From: Cymodocea nodosa
Taxonomy: Eukaryota; Streptophyta; Magnoliopsida; Alismatales; Cymodoceaceae
Assembly (NCBI GenBank): GCA_036874045.1
Contig: CM072336.1
Span: 11,002,501-11,066,500, forward strand
Direction of reading: 5' to 3'
Length of the DNA: 64,000 bases
Shown: one piece after another, positions 48,813 through 58,807 of the stretch
How the letters are laid out: every line of letters begins with the position of its first letter
Numbering within the stretch: the first letter of the stretch is position 1
The notes under the pieces: generated by a model
Database searches by the model: none
What the model saw: the letters and a program-made list of their open reading frames with translations, nothing else
What the model was told of the DNA's origin: nothing
Position numbers and translations under genes: made by a program

Positions 48813-48992
48813 TATAATTGCATCTATAATTTCTAAGGAGAATTGAATTGTATATTGTAATTGAAACCTTGAATAAAAATGATTTTATGAAAACAGTATC
48901 TGAACTTGTTTTTAATTTTGAAGTTTCAATTATAATCGAAAATGTTGAAAAACACAATTCACCCCCCTCTTGTGTAGCCATACGATCCTACA

Positions 48993-50074
48993 AGATTGGT
49001 GAGTTAAAGTTTTTCGAATACTTAGAAAACTTAACTATTTGAAACTTAAACTCTTTTCGGTGAGTTAGCATCTAACCTTCTGAAAGATAGCTTAAGTCAT
49101 GTTTTCAGGTCACGACACATGTCTCACTAGTTTTATGATAAAAAGATCTTTTGGATACCTAGAAAACTTAACTATCCGATACTTAAACTATTTTTGGTGA
49201 GTTAATATTTAAGAAAGGTTAAGCTGGTTCGTTGAGTTAACTGTAACACCACAAAGCTGGTTCATTGAGTTAGCGTAACACTACAGACTTAGTTCATTGA
49301 GTTAGCTACTGTACTTATCACATGATTTGGGATATGATGAACTCGTTGAGTTAGATACGTTAAGTTATAAATCTACTTGTTTTACTCATTTAGTTAACAT
49401 TAACACAACGACTTGTTATTACACTTGATGAAAAATTTTGGATGAGAAAGTTTATTTTGCAGGAAAACGTGGGTCAGAACATGTGTATTTCAATGAAGGA
49501 AAAAAAGAAGACATGAAGAGTGGAAAATTGATAGTGATTAAATGTGGAGGATATGCATGAAGTGAATATATAGTATAAAAGACATAGAATTCTCGTTGAT
49601 CAATTATCCTTGCACAACAAACGAAAATTATTTTCAGGGATCAAAAACACCTCTATGGGGAAAAACTCTCAGATAGAAGAAAATTCAGTGAAGTAGAGAA
49701 AGTCAAATATATGTCACTAAAGATTTGAAGAATCAAAAGAAAGCAAATTCGATGAAGCAGAGAAAGTCAAATATTTGTCACTAAAGAATTGCAGGAGAAG
49801 AAAAATCTGAAATAAGGAGAAATGTTTTAAATTTTGTAAACGAGTTTTCTCTATTTATAGTTATGAAATTGATTAGATAAAACATAGTATCATTATATAA
49901 TTTCATCAACAATTTCTGAGAAGAATTGAATTGTATATTGTAATTGAAACCTTGAATAAAATGATTTAATTAAAATAGTGTCTCGACTTGTTTTTAATTT
50001 TGAAGTTTCAATTATATTTCAATATGTTGAAAAACACAATTCACCCCTCTCTTGTGTAGCCATTCGATTCTACA
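48993..50074 (+). mobile_element. Hairpin-rich sequence and 3' part of a family B LTR
   Basis: 48993-49230 is an array of TATCCGAT/TTTCGGTGAGTTA motifs of unclear family. 49230-50074 is B LTR sequence: repeated GGTTCGTTGAGTTAACTG-like units, then the segment shared with 40100-40561, ending CATTCGATTCTACA before a primer site. The LTR 5' end is missing. It is the 5' LTR of the truncated element whose gag follows. Confidence 0.7.
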
Positions 50075-50076
50075 AG

Positions 50077-50088
50077 TGGTATTAGAGC
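50077..50088 (+). other. Primer-binding site of the family B element
   Basis: TGGTATTAGAGC two bases after the LTR end, the same variant initiator-Met site as in C1. Confidence 0.88.
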
Positions 50089-50273
50089 TGGTTAATAATC
50101 TTTGATATAAAGTTGATACCAACTTAATTAATATGAGAGCTTATTCTAGCTTCTTTGTTTTTAAACAAAAATTAATATCTAAGCATACGTTTAACTTTAT
50201 TGATTTTAGGCTCAAGTTGTTTTTAAAGTTTTAAACTGTTTAAAATCAAATAGGTTGAAAATTTTAAGGTAAA

Positions 50274-50520
50274 ATGGCTACTGGAAATGGTAATTTTTCT
50301 TTATATGAAGGCCAAAATCTTAATCATCCTCCTTTATTTGATGAAATACATTTTGAATATTGGAAATATAGGATGATAGTCTTTCTTCAAAGTATAGATC
50401 ACAAGTTGTGGTTCATGATTTTTAAACCATATACTTTGTTAACTACAACTTATAATACTTGGACAATTATTGAAAAGGAAAATGAAACTTTGAATGCTAA
50501 AGGCTTAAATATCTTACAAT
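50274..50520 (+). pseudogene. Copia gag N-terminal fragment (family B element)
   Basis: Starts MATGNGNFSLYEGQNLNHPP about 200 bp after the LTR. It matches the SIRE-type Gag start of D1: HPPLFDEIHFEYWKYRM, VFLQSIDHKLW, and NAKGLNIL, the last shared with D1 NVKGLNIL. The homology breaks after NIL at about 50515, where sequence next to F2 begins. The rest of the element is not seen, so F2 either inserted here or was joined by a rearrangement. Confidence 0.8.
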
Positions 50521-51658
50521 CCTACCTCCTCTCCCTATAGAATCACAAATCCAGAATTGTAAGATGATCTCCTCTTCAACATATTGGCATCAACCTGATA
50601 CCAAGGCTAGAAGCTTTACGATCTCTTGAGATATGAGTCGGTGCTTGGTGAAAATGACTTCCCTTCCCGCGACGCGATCACTCCTCATAGTAGTTGTCAA
50701 GCACCGTGTTTGGCTCGGAATCGACCCGACATTAGGAAAGTATCCTCATAGACCTCTGATGGTTGGTGATTTTGGTGGTGGTGTGGAACTTCAAGGAACT
50801 TCTGATGCTGCCTATAGTTAGCGCGGTCCTCCACCTCTGCACACACACTTTCTTTGTCTTTCTCCTCTTCTTTTATATTTCTTTCTATAGTAACTACTTC
50901 TACTTAGATGATTGGTTGGATTTCCTTCATTCATATCAACGATGTTGATTTCTTCTTCATTCCACAAGTAAATTCTTACATGATATGTGTGATCGTGGTT
51001 TTCCTTCGAATGTCCTGTTTCTGCAATTGTTATAATGGCATATTAGAAAATAAATGGTCCTTGGAGTTATAGATAACTCAACGGACTTACTTCGTTGATT
51101 TAACTATAAAACACGTGTAATAAAGAAATAAGCTGCTAACATAATGCGTTACCTTAGTGTGCATTCATGTAACTCAACGCGTATAGTTATGCTAACTTAA
51201 CGAGTTAAACATGTGCATCTCACGTGATAGAATAAAGCATTTAAATTCAACACATGCATAAATCTAACTTAATGAGTTTAGATATTTCGAATACTTACAA
51301 ACCTTAACTATCCGATGCCTAGATGCATTTCGAATAGTTAGCAAATAACTTAATGAAAATACACTTAAGTCATGTATTGAAGTTTCAACACATGTAATCC
51401 AAGAATTAATAAAATACTCTTTTATTGTTAAAAACATAACTGTCTAGTACATGCAATATAACTCTCTAAAATACAGAAAATTCAGATACTTAAGAATTAA
51501 AAACCTGCAATTTACCAATAGTTCAAAAATGTATTAAATTAACATTAATTCCTTGAAATTATGTAGATTCCTTCATTAAAGTATATAATAGTGCAATTAT
51601 AACATAATGGCTTAATTCTTTTATGATAAGCTAAATATTATGCAATTAACCATCATTT

Positions 51659-53295
51659 TGTTAGGACCTTAAGGCTTACCAGAGGGGGGGTGAATGGTAA
51701 TAATTCGTTTCTTAACCTTTTAGAAGTAGTTTAATGTAAAGAGATAGCAAGCACACAATAAAAGAATTCACATAGAGATTTTAGGTGGTTTACCACTAAC
51801 GGCTAGTCCACCCCCAAGCGATACTTGGGCTTCACTAAACTCTTGCAAACTTACAATCACTTGCTTTAAGGTTTAAGCAAGAACCAACCAACCATTCACT
51901 TGAGCTTCCTTGTCAAAGCTTCAATCAATCCTTTCTCTAAAGTTTTGATCTGTGTACTTCAGTAAACACTAGCTTTTAAGCAATAGGATTGAGTGCATGA
52001 TGAGCTTCTGAAATTTAGTCTGTAAACGTTGAAGATGATTTGATCTATAAAGCTTTTCTTCTGTTGAGCTTGGTGTAAGTATGTATATGAGCAAAAGCTA
52101 TCTAAATCCGTTGTCTGTATCTTGTATATATACCAAACATGTGTGACAATCATATTTTCTTCCAACGGATGTATTCTACTGTACTTGATTAGACTTCAGT
52201 CCTAAATACGGTAAGTTATCGTTTAGAAAGTCATTTCAAGATGTCCTTCCGATTTTCTTAACCTTTCGAATAGTTAGTTGTGTAACTCTCCAAAGAATAT
52301 CTACAACTCACTGAAAGATCACTTAAACCTTTCTGCCATGTAGGATTCCAGAATATATACTACGAGCTGTCATTCAATCGGATACTTATAACTGTAACTT
52401 ACCGAACCGTTATTTAACTGTCGGATAGTTGGCTACAGTAACCCTCCGTTAACTTTCCGATTGCTTTAATTCAGCACGTGCATAAAAGACTAACTTAAGT
52501 TTCGGATGGTTATCCTAGTAACTCACCGAAATGCTTCACGATTTTAGATAGTTATCTTTCTAACTCTCCGAAAACTTATTTGAGCTTCTTTCTAGAATTC
52601 TACAGGTGGAAAAATCAATGACTTAAGTTTCAGATAATTAAATTGTAACTCACCGAAACTCTCTTGAATGTTTGGATAGTTATCTTTCTAACTCTCCGAA
52701 ATCTTATATGAACTTCTATTTGGAATTCTGCACGTGGGGAATTTAGTGACTTAAGTTTCGGATAGTTAAATTGTAACTCACTGAAACTCTCTTCAAGGTT
52801 TCGAATAGTTATCTAACTCTCCTATTTTTCCTTTTAAGCTTTTGACTGTAGGCTTCTCCATTCTGCACATGCATAATAAGATGACTTAAGTTCTGGAAAG
52901 TTATACCTGTAACTCTCCGAAAAACTCGAATAGTTATCTAACTCTCCAAAAAGAAAACTCGGATAGTTATCTAACTTTCTGAAAAGTCCTTTAAGCTTCG
53001 GTTCTATATTTCTGCACGTGATTAATTGAATGACTTAACTTTCGGATAGTTATACCTGTAACTCTCTGAAAAGTCTTTTAAGCTTCCGTATAGTTAACTC
53101 CTTAACTATCCGATCATTCAATCCTTTCTTAACTGTCCGATTTTCTGTAGCAGCACATTCTGAGATTTACTGCATCCTATTTGCTACTTCGATTTGTCTG
53201 CCTTCTAATCTTTTTGCTGTATTGACTAAACCTGATAAATACAATGCAAAACCTTAGATTGATTTTTGCATTATCAAAATCTAGAGGTCCTTTCA
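51659..53295 (-). mobile_element. Solo LTR of copia family E
   Basis: 1637 bp, sense start TGAAAGGACCTCTAGATTTT at 53295, sense end AAGGTCCTAACA at 51659. The target duplication CATTT is at 51654-51658 and 53296-53300. F1 supplies the empty site: around 5996 it reads straight through GGGTTAAATGATGG. Contains hairpin-motif arrays at 52200-53150. No internal region. Confidence 0.93.
52493..52876. repeat. 128-bp imperfect tandem repeat, three units, in the E LTR
   Basis: ACTTAAGTTTC starts at 52493, 52621 and 52749, a 128-bp period. Each unit holds two inverted pairs of the form TTCGGATAGTTA ... TAACTCACCGAA or ...TAACTCTCCGAA. CACGTG or a near match lies near the unit boundaries, with exact copies near 52475 and 52733. 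Confidence 0.8.
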
Positions 53296-53335
53296 CATTT
53301 AACCCTTAATATTATGCACTTTTTCATTCTAAACA

Positions 53336-55135
53336 CTTCCCCCATACTTAAATTTTGCTAGTCCCTTAGCAAACTAAGATCTAACTATTTGGTCTTTCCA
53401 AAGTGCTAGAATTAATTCTTCATTTTGTTCTTCTTCAGAATAATAAATTAGATTACTATATAGATATTCTATATTTTTCAGTAATCTATTTTAACTTTGT
53501 TTTCTCCTCTTCAATCTGCAAATATATTTAAAACATATGTAAATTATATACAAAATATATTAGCATCATGTAGGTGTTAATTATATTATCATCTTTCTTT
53601 TTTCTTTTCAAACATCTATTATCCTGAATTTTCCAATATGATTTCCAAAATAAATTTCAACTACATACGAATGAAAACACAATCCAATTCAATATGATTA
53701 AAACAAGTAGAATAATGAATTGTATCTCAAATAAACAACTTCAAAAGTCTAATCTAGATTCATACTTCAGTAATCTTAGATAACAGAAAATATACTTGAT
53801 TCAAAAGATTTCTGTATTTCACAAAACACTTTTATCTTTTCAGAATAGTATATGCATATTTGTACTTTAAAAGTTAATTTGAAAAGCTTGAATCATACAA
53901 GAGCTTTCTAGTGTACCCATGTATCGAGCTTTCAACCAACAATCTCAGATCTGATCAAGATCTTAGGTTGCCAGATTTAAAGAGTCCTTTTTTCAGGTCA
54001 ACAATCCTTATATACCTATCTGCTCAAGTACAAAAGGCTCGTGGTCAAACAAGTTAATAAACTCTCAAAGTTTTTCTCTTTTTTTCTCTTTTTTCTTTTC
54101 AACACAGTATATATACATATTTCATTAATATAGATGCAATAAAACACAAATCTCGTATAGTCCTGCTTCTATTATTTACTGAAAACATGAATCTATATCA
54201 ATAAGCTCATATTTTTTCTATAGTTTAATAAGATCTATACATAAATCATTCTACAAGTTTAATCACTCAAATTAAATGTATCCTTGATCATATGCATCAC
54301 ATTTAATCCAAAAATCAACATTTCAACTCTTTCAAGATTTTAGATAATTTACTAAGTTTCAATTAAGCATTTTGATTTCTTTTTAAAATCGTGAAACTAT
54401 TAAACTCATAAAATTCAGCAAAAACATAAGATACTATATCTAAATTTGTATAAATAGTAAAATTTTGTAGCATCTCATATAAGATTATAAAATATAACAT
54501 TCAAGCAGTTATAGTTCTTAAAAATTTGACAATCTCAATTATTAGATAATTACAGCAAATTCATAAAAAAAAATTTCAATTTCTACAAAACTTTTGCAGT
54601 ATCATTCTAATTTCTCTAATTAATAAAATTACTTGGATTTTAATTAAATTACCTCCCCCCATACCTATATTTTGCATTGTCCTCAATGTAAAAAATTTTA
54701 CAGTAAATATAGTAATTGTTAGTAGGCAGGAATATTGTTTCATTGACTTAGCACCTAACTCAACAAACTTAATTCGTTGAGTTAATGAAGAACTCCACGA
54801 ACTAAGTTGAAATGTAAATTCAGGATAAGTAATCAATTACATACCTTGTTCTTTTGTATCTCCTTCAATATCTTCCGACTTTTGATTCTGAAAAACTTTT
54901 CATTGATAAATAAAAGCAGAATATATAACAAAATAACACTTAACAACAAAACATAAATTGTTAAATTAGTGTCTTGTGTGGAACCCAGGCTCCTATGCCT
55001 TTAGTGGCTCACAAGCAATCCAATTGGTTTCCTAGAACAGAACCAACAAATTGGATTGATATTTTGTTTTTCTTTTCTTTTTTTTAAAAAAATAAATGTA
55101 GAATACACACAACATTAAAAGTACAGAATCACAAT
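53336..55135 (-). other. F2 noncoding region between the F-box gene and LTR
   Basis: Colinear with F1 (2213-3228 joined to 5138-5961) and lacks insertion H. Polypurine tract at 53349-53336, and a second G-rich tract (reverse complement of ACCTCCCCCCATACC) at about 54652-54666, matching 2733-2746. A pair of ...AACTCAACAAACTT/AATTCGTTGAGTT motifs lies near 54755-54785. No coding remnant of pol. Confidence 0.65.
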
Positions 55136-56274
55136 TTAAGAACATGATTGAAAAGTACTAACAAATGGAATAAACATGTCAGTCTAAGCAAACTTTTTAG
55201 GCATAATTCTTCTTGCTATTAATTCTATTTTAATGCAATCCATTTTCCTTTTTAACTTATAAACTTACAGTATGTTATCAATACTAAATATAAGTGTATT
55301 ACCATTAATAAATTGAAATGCAGAAAGGGATCCTCTTCTGTTCCAAAATAATGTAGCTATTTCTATTTATACATCTATTTCAATATATTCCTCTTCCCAC
55401 TTCCATTCATTTAGGTCTTTCATAATCCATATTTGAAATTTCATCAATTCATCCCACCATCTTATCAGACATAAAGTACGATCATCATATTCATTATACC
55501 ACATTCTTAATTGAATTTTATCATATTCTGCAGATGGTGGTTTAGCTATATCACTCGGTATAGGTAATATTTCTATAAAGTCATCCTCATAACTATCTAT
55601 GCTTACTATGTATAAATCAGATCTAAATGCAACTGATATATTTGTGACTAGATATATATATCCATCAAGTATGACATGTATGATGTTAATTAATGCTTTC
55701 TGTCCTAGATATATTATAGTATTTTCAGTCCAAGATCTATTTAGAAAATCATACACACTTAAGTATAAATCCTCATCCCAATTTCCAGTTGGTCTCTAGT
55801 AATATAATTTTTCAAGAATGGTCGAATTTTTATCAGAAAATGTTAAAGCTGACCCACAATTTTCAATTGGTACTTCAAATCTATTAGGTCTTCCTATATT
55901 CCATTCTTCTCTAGTGATAGAATTTCTAATCAAAATATCAGGTAACAGAATTGCATACCTTGGTTTGGTTCTATAGATAATTAATCCTTCATCTATCCCA
56001 TAATATGATCTATTCCTTCTAGTGTATCGAGTGGAATTCTAGCATTTTCTTCCATATTCAGATATTCATAGCTAATTGAACTACAATTAAATGACTTCCA
56101 TAAAAATGCATCTCTAATCTTAGTCATTTTTGTAGCTTGTAGTCCATGAAAATATTTTTCTCTAACATAGTCTTTAATTTCCTTGGATACACAACACAAT
56201 TTGCATAGATCTTTAGCTAACAGGTTACTCAGTACTTCCCTCAGTGCATCTAGTGGTAATTTCATCAATTCCAT
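55136..56274 (-). pseudogene. F-box protein gene carried by element F2 (degenerate)
   Basis: Minus-strand homologue of the F1 gene at 1090-2212, roughly nine in ten bases alike. F-box: LPLDALREVLSNLLAKDLCK, LCCVSKEIKDYV. A one-base deletion near 55995 breaks the frame at EGIDHIMG; it returns to the original frame later. It shares with F1 the in-frame TAG after KLYY (55798-55796). It keeps the segment TLCLIRWWDELMKFQIWIM that F1 lost through its 16-bp deletion, and shows FINGNTLIFSIDNILQ and a C terminus ending QSCS. A TAA replaces a Glu codon near 55372. F-box proteins choose substrates for SCF ubiquitin ligases. The gene lies 217 bp after the gag stop, where a gypsy element should have protease and RT. 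Confidence 0.82.
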
Positions 56275-56342
56275 CTGTTGTGATTTTGTCTAACATAAAC
56301 AAAAATTTAACAAAGATAAAATTAACATAGCTACTTACTTAC
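56275..56342 (-). promoter_or_regulatory. Possible intron/splice signals directly before the F-box ATG
   Basis: In F2 GGTAAGTAAGTAG (56343-56331) is a strong plant donor-like sequence, and ACAACAG ends at 56275 immediately before the ATG. In F1 a weaker GTGTGTAAGTAG (from 1022) and TTACAATAG flank the same stretch. If used, splicing would remove about 68 nt and place the F-box gene on a spliced subgenomic transcript. Unproven. Confidence 0.35.
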
Positions 56343-56491
56343 CCTCATTGAGTTAGGTCATAACTTAATGGACTAAGTTCGTTGAGTTAAGTAATACTCT
56401 ACGATATTACTAACTATAATTAAACTTACATTTTTTTCTTTTTATATTTTTCTACTTCTATATTATACATAGTTACTTTAGTTATACTACT

Positions 56492-57744
56492 TCATTCAAC
56501 TTCCCTCTCATAGGAGGTATCAATTTCATTAACAGTTCTGTTGACAGGGTTAGGTACTACTTGCATTAGCAATCCTCTAGTAGGTCTAACTTCTATTGAT
56601 TCCTTCTATCTAGGGGGCATATTTCTATTCATATTTTGATTTTGAATGGCAGTATTTCCAAATACAAGATCTAGACGATTATTTAATTATTGAATTATCT
56701 TTTCTAATTTCTTTATTCTAGATCCTTGTTCAATTAATGTTTCATAACTTATATTCTTGTCATTTATATTTTCTCCTCCTTGGAAATTTTTGTTTCTCCA
56801 AGATAGATTCGGGTGATTTCTTTAATTAGGGTTATAAGAATTTCCAAAGTTATCTTTCTGGTTTCTAGCATAAATAATATCTAAGTCATTAACATTTGCA
56901 TTCTTTTCTGCTAGTTTGATTTAATGATAACTCTTCTATTTTCTTTGTTAATTCAGTTAATTTAACTTCAAGCATAGTGCTTTAATCTATTTCATGCATT
57001 CCCCATGGTAATATTCTTTTATCTGTAATAGCTTTAGTCGAGTTTTCCCACTGTGTAGTTCTTTTTGCAAAGTTTTCTAAATATGCCCATGCTTCTTCAC
57101 TACACAGTTTTAAAAATCTATTCTGACAAGTAGATTCTAATAAAGATTTCCTTGAAACATCTATACCTTCATAAATTATACCTATTAATTGTGCTTTATT
57201 CATTGCATGATGTGGACATTGAGTTAATAAATCTTTAAATCTTTCAAAATATTTTCAAAATGATTCTCCTTGTTTTTGGCGACACATTAATATTTCCTTT
57301 TTTCTTTCTAATCGTTTGATGTGTTGGATAATATTTTTCTAGAAAAACAAAGCAAAATTCTATTCATGTAGAAATTTAATCAAGCGATAGAGTATATAAC
57401 TATCTCTTAGTTGTGTCTTTTAAAGCAAAAAGGATATATCTAAGTTTAATAGCATCAATACTCATGTTCGACATTTTCATCATTTGACAAACTTCGTTAA
57501 ATTCTCTAAGGAAATAATAGGCATCCTCTCTTTCTAATCCATGAAAATGTGGCAATTGACTAATATAATTAGATTTAAATTCAAACTTATCTCCCTCAAA
57601 GTTTGGCAATCGAATACATGAAGGTTCATCAACTAATTTAGGATACAGAATTTCCCCTAATGGTTTTTCTACTAGAGCAGCCATATCTTCATTCTCTTTT
57701 AAAGAAAGGTTAGCTACACCCCTAAGGATTTCGTTTAAGTCCAA
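56492..57744 (-). pseudogene. Gypsy-type gag of element F2
   Basis: Begins MDLNEILRGVANLSLKENED at 57744. SQLPHFHGLEREDAYYFLRE is the usual start of the plant Ty3/gypsy (Tat/Athila-like) Gag domain. After a stop cluster it continues GESFxKYFERFKDLL...CPHH, then SEEAWAYLENFAKRT. The distal part shows a HPNLSWRNK-like block followed by IKKLEKIIQ and VRPTRGL. The stop is at 56494. At least two frameshifts and many stops. The sequence upstream of the B LTR in F1 would have been the same. No CCHC knuckle or protease motif is seen before the F-box gene. Confidence 0.8.
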
Positions 57745-58807
57745 TTCAGAAAATATTTCAGTACAGCTCTATGTTGAATAATCTTGTGTAGGTGTTCTTA
57801 CAAATTGTTTAGTACTAGGAGAACGAACCTATGCGCTCATAAACTCTTAACATAAAGTAAAATAGCAGAAGTTTGATTACATACCAGTCTGAAACTTTGT
57901 TTTTTGTAAATAGTTGTTGACGAATGAAGTTGAATCAGCTGCTTCTCCTTCCAATTCTCCAACGAATTTTCTTTTCTTTCAAAAGTGCTGGTAACTCATA
58001 AATACATGCTATTCTCTATTTATAATGCATGTCCATAAGGCAAATGAATCTCATTGCAAGAACGTGTTTTGTAACGTGTAGTGTGGTTCCTATTTTTATG
58101 GATACGTGTTCTACTTCTAATTTTAAATTTCAGTAATCGTTAAACCCATGAAGTTTCATTCGTGGCTAAAAGAATAACTATTTAGCTTAATCCACGAACT
58201 AACCTCGTTGAGTTATAGTTAACTCAACAGACTAGCTTCGGTTACTATTTACTAACTCCACAGACTAACTTCGTTGAGTTACAGTTAACTCAACAGAGTG
58301 ACCTTATATTCTATTATTGACCTCGTGGAGTTAAGGTTAACTCAACGGACTTACTTCGTTGAGTTAACACTTAGCAAATTTCTCTAAAACTTACTCCTCG
58401 TATTAACTTCTATATATTTTTTTTTGCGTTTTGTCAACTTAAATAAAGTTAAATACATGTCATTAATGCAATGCTATAATTTAAAACTCATTTCAATTTG
58501 AACATTATATGCATGTTTAACTTACAGTTCATTTCCTGTTGGGTAAAATTTACATTTTACTTTGCAGCATGTAGGTATTTTCAGGCACTAACCAATTATC
58601 GTGCATTTAATCATATCATTCATAAAATTTATAAATCTTTTAAACAGTCTTGCATATTGTTCAAACAGTTATATAATATTCAATACAGTTCATCAATTCT
58701 ATCATTTATTCTTAAACACAAACATCTAAAATTCAAACATTCATTTATATAAATATTTACAGTACATTTTGTCAGATATTTTTCAATACAAGCAGATGAA
58801 CGATAAA
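57745..58807 (-). other. F2 spacer between upstream ORF and gag, with motif array
   Basis: No gene. 58180-58370 is an array of inverted motifs (see separate entry). The rest is AT-rich; a plus-strand frame at 58498-58752 has no recognisable content. Confidence 0.55.
58190..58370. repeat. Array of GTTGAGTTA/TAACTCAAC inverted motifs in F2
   Basis: Three to four units of the form CTTCGTTGAGTTACAGTTAACTCAAC, with variants in which CTCGTGGAGTTA replaces the left half. Each unit can fold on itself. Related motifs are in B LTRs (for example 49230-49350), in the F LTR and in remnant G. Confidence 0.75.

Larger units (their letters stand above)
39844..48992 (+). mobile_element. Family B 3' LTR, split by element C1
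   Basis: Two segments, 39844-40561 and 48818-48992, rejoin when C1 and one TATAA are removed. Starts TGTTGAGTATTTTGTTTTGA after a polypurine tract and ends CATACGATCCTACA. This copy lacks the hairpin-rich middle seen in other B LTRs. The same 3' part occurs at 49840-50074. Total length about 0.9 kb. Confidence 0.8.
50702..53335 (-). mobile_element. 3' LTR of F2, interrupted by a solo E LTR
   Basis: Minus strand, starting TGTTTAGAATGAAAAAGTG at 53335 after its polypurine tract (53349-53336) and colinear with 5962-6972 of F1, including the TATA-like AAATATAAAAG and the GAGCCAAACAC end of similarity. The E LTR at 51659-53295 splits it. Between 50521 and 50701 lies sequence absent from F1 that may be the true 3' end of this LTR or foreign DNA. 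Confidence 0.6.

Noticed and set aside
52200..53150. Regular spaced repeats that resemble a CRISPR array at first sight
   Set aside because: Units are imperfect, self-complementary, without unique spacers of constant size, and occur in LTRs of a plant genome with no cas genes.
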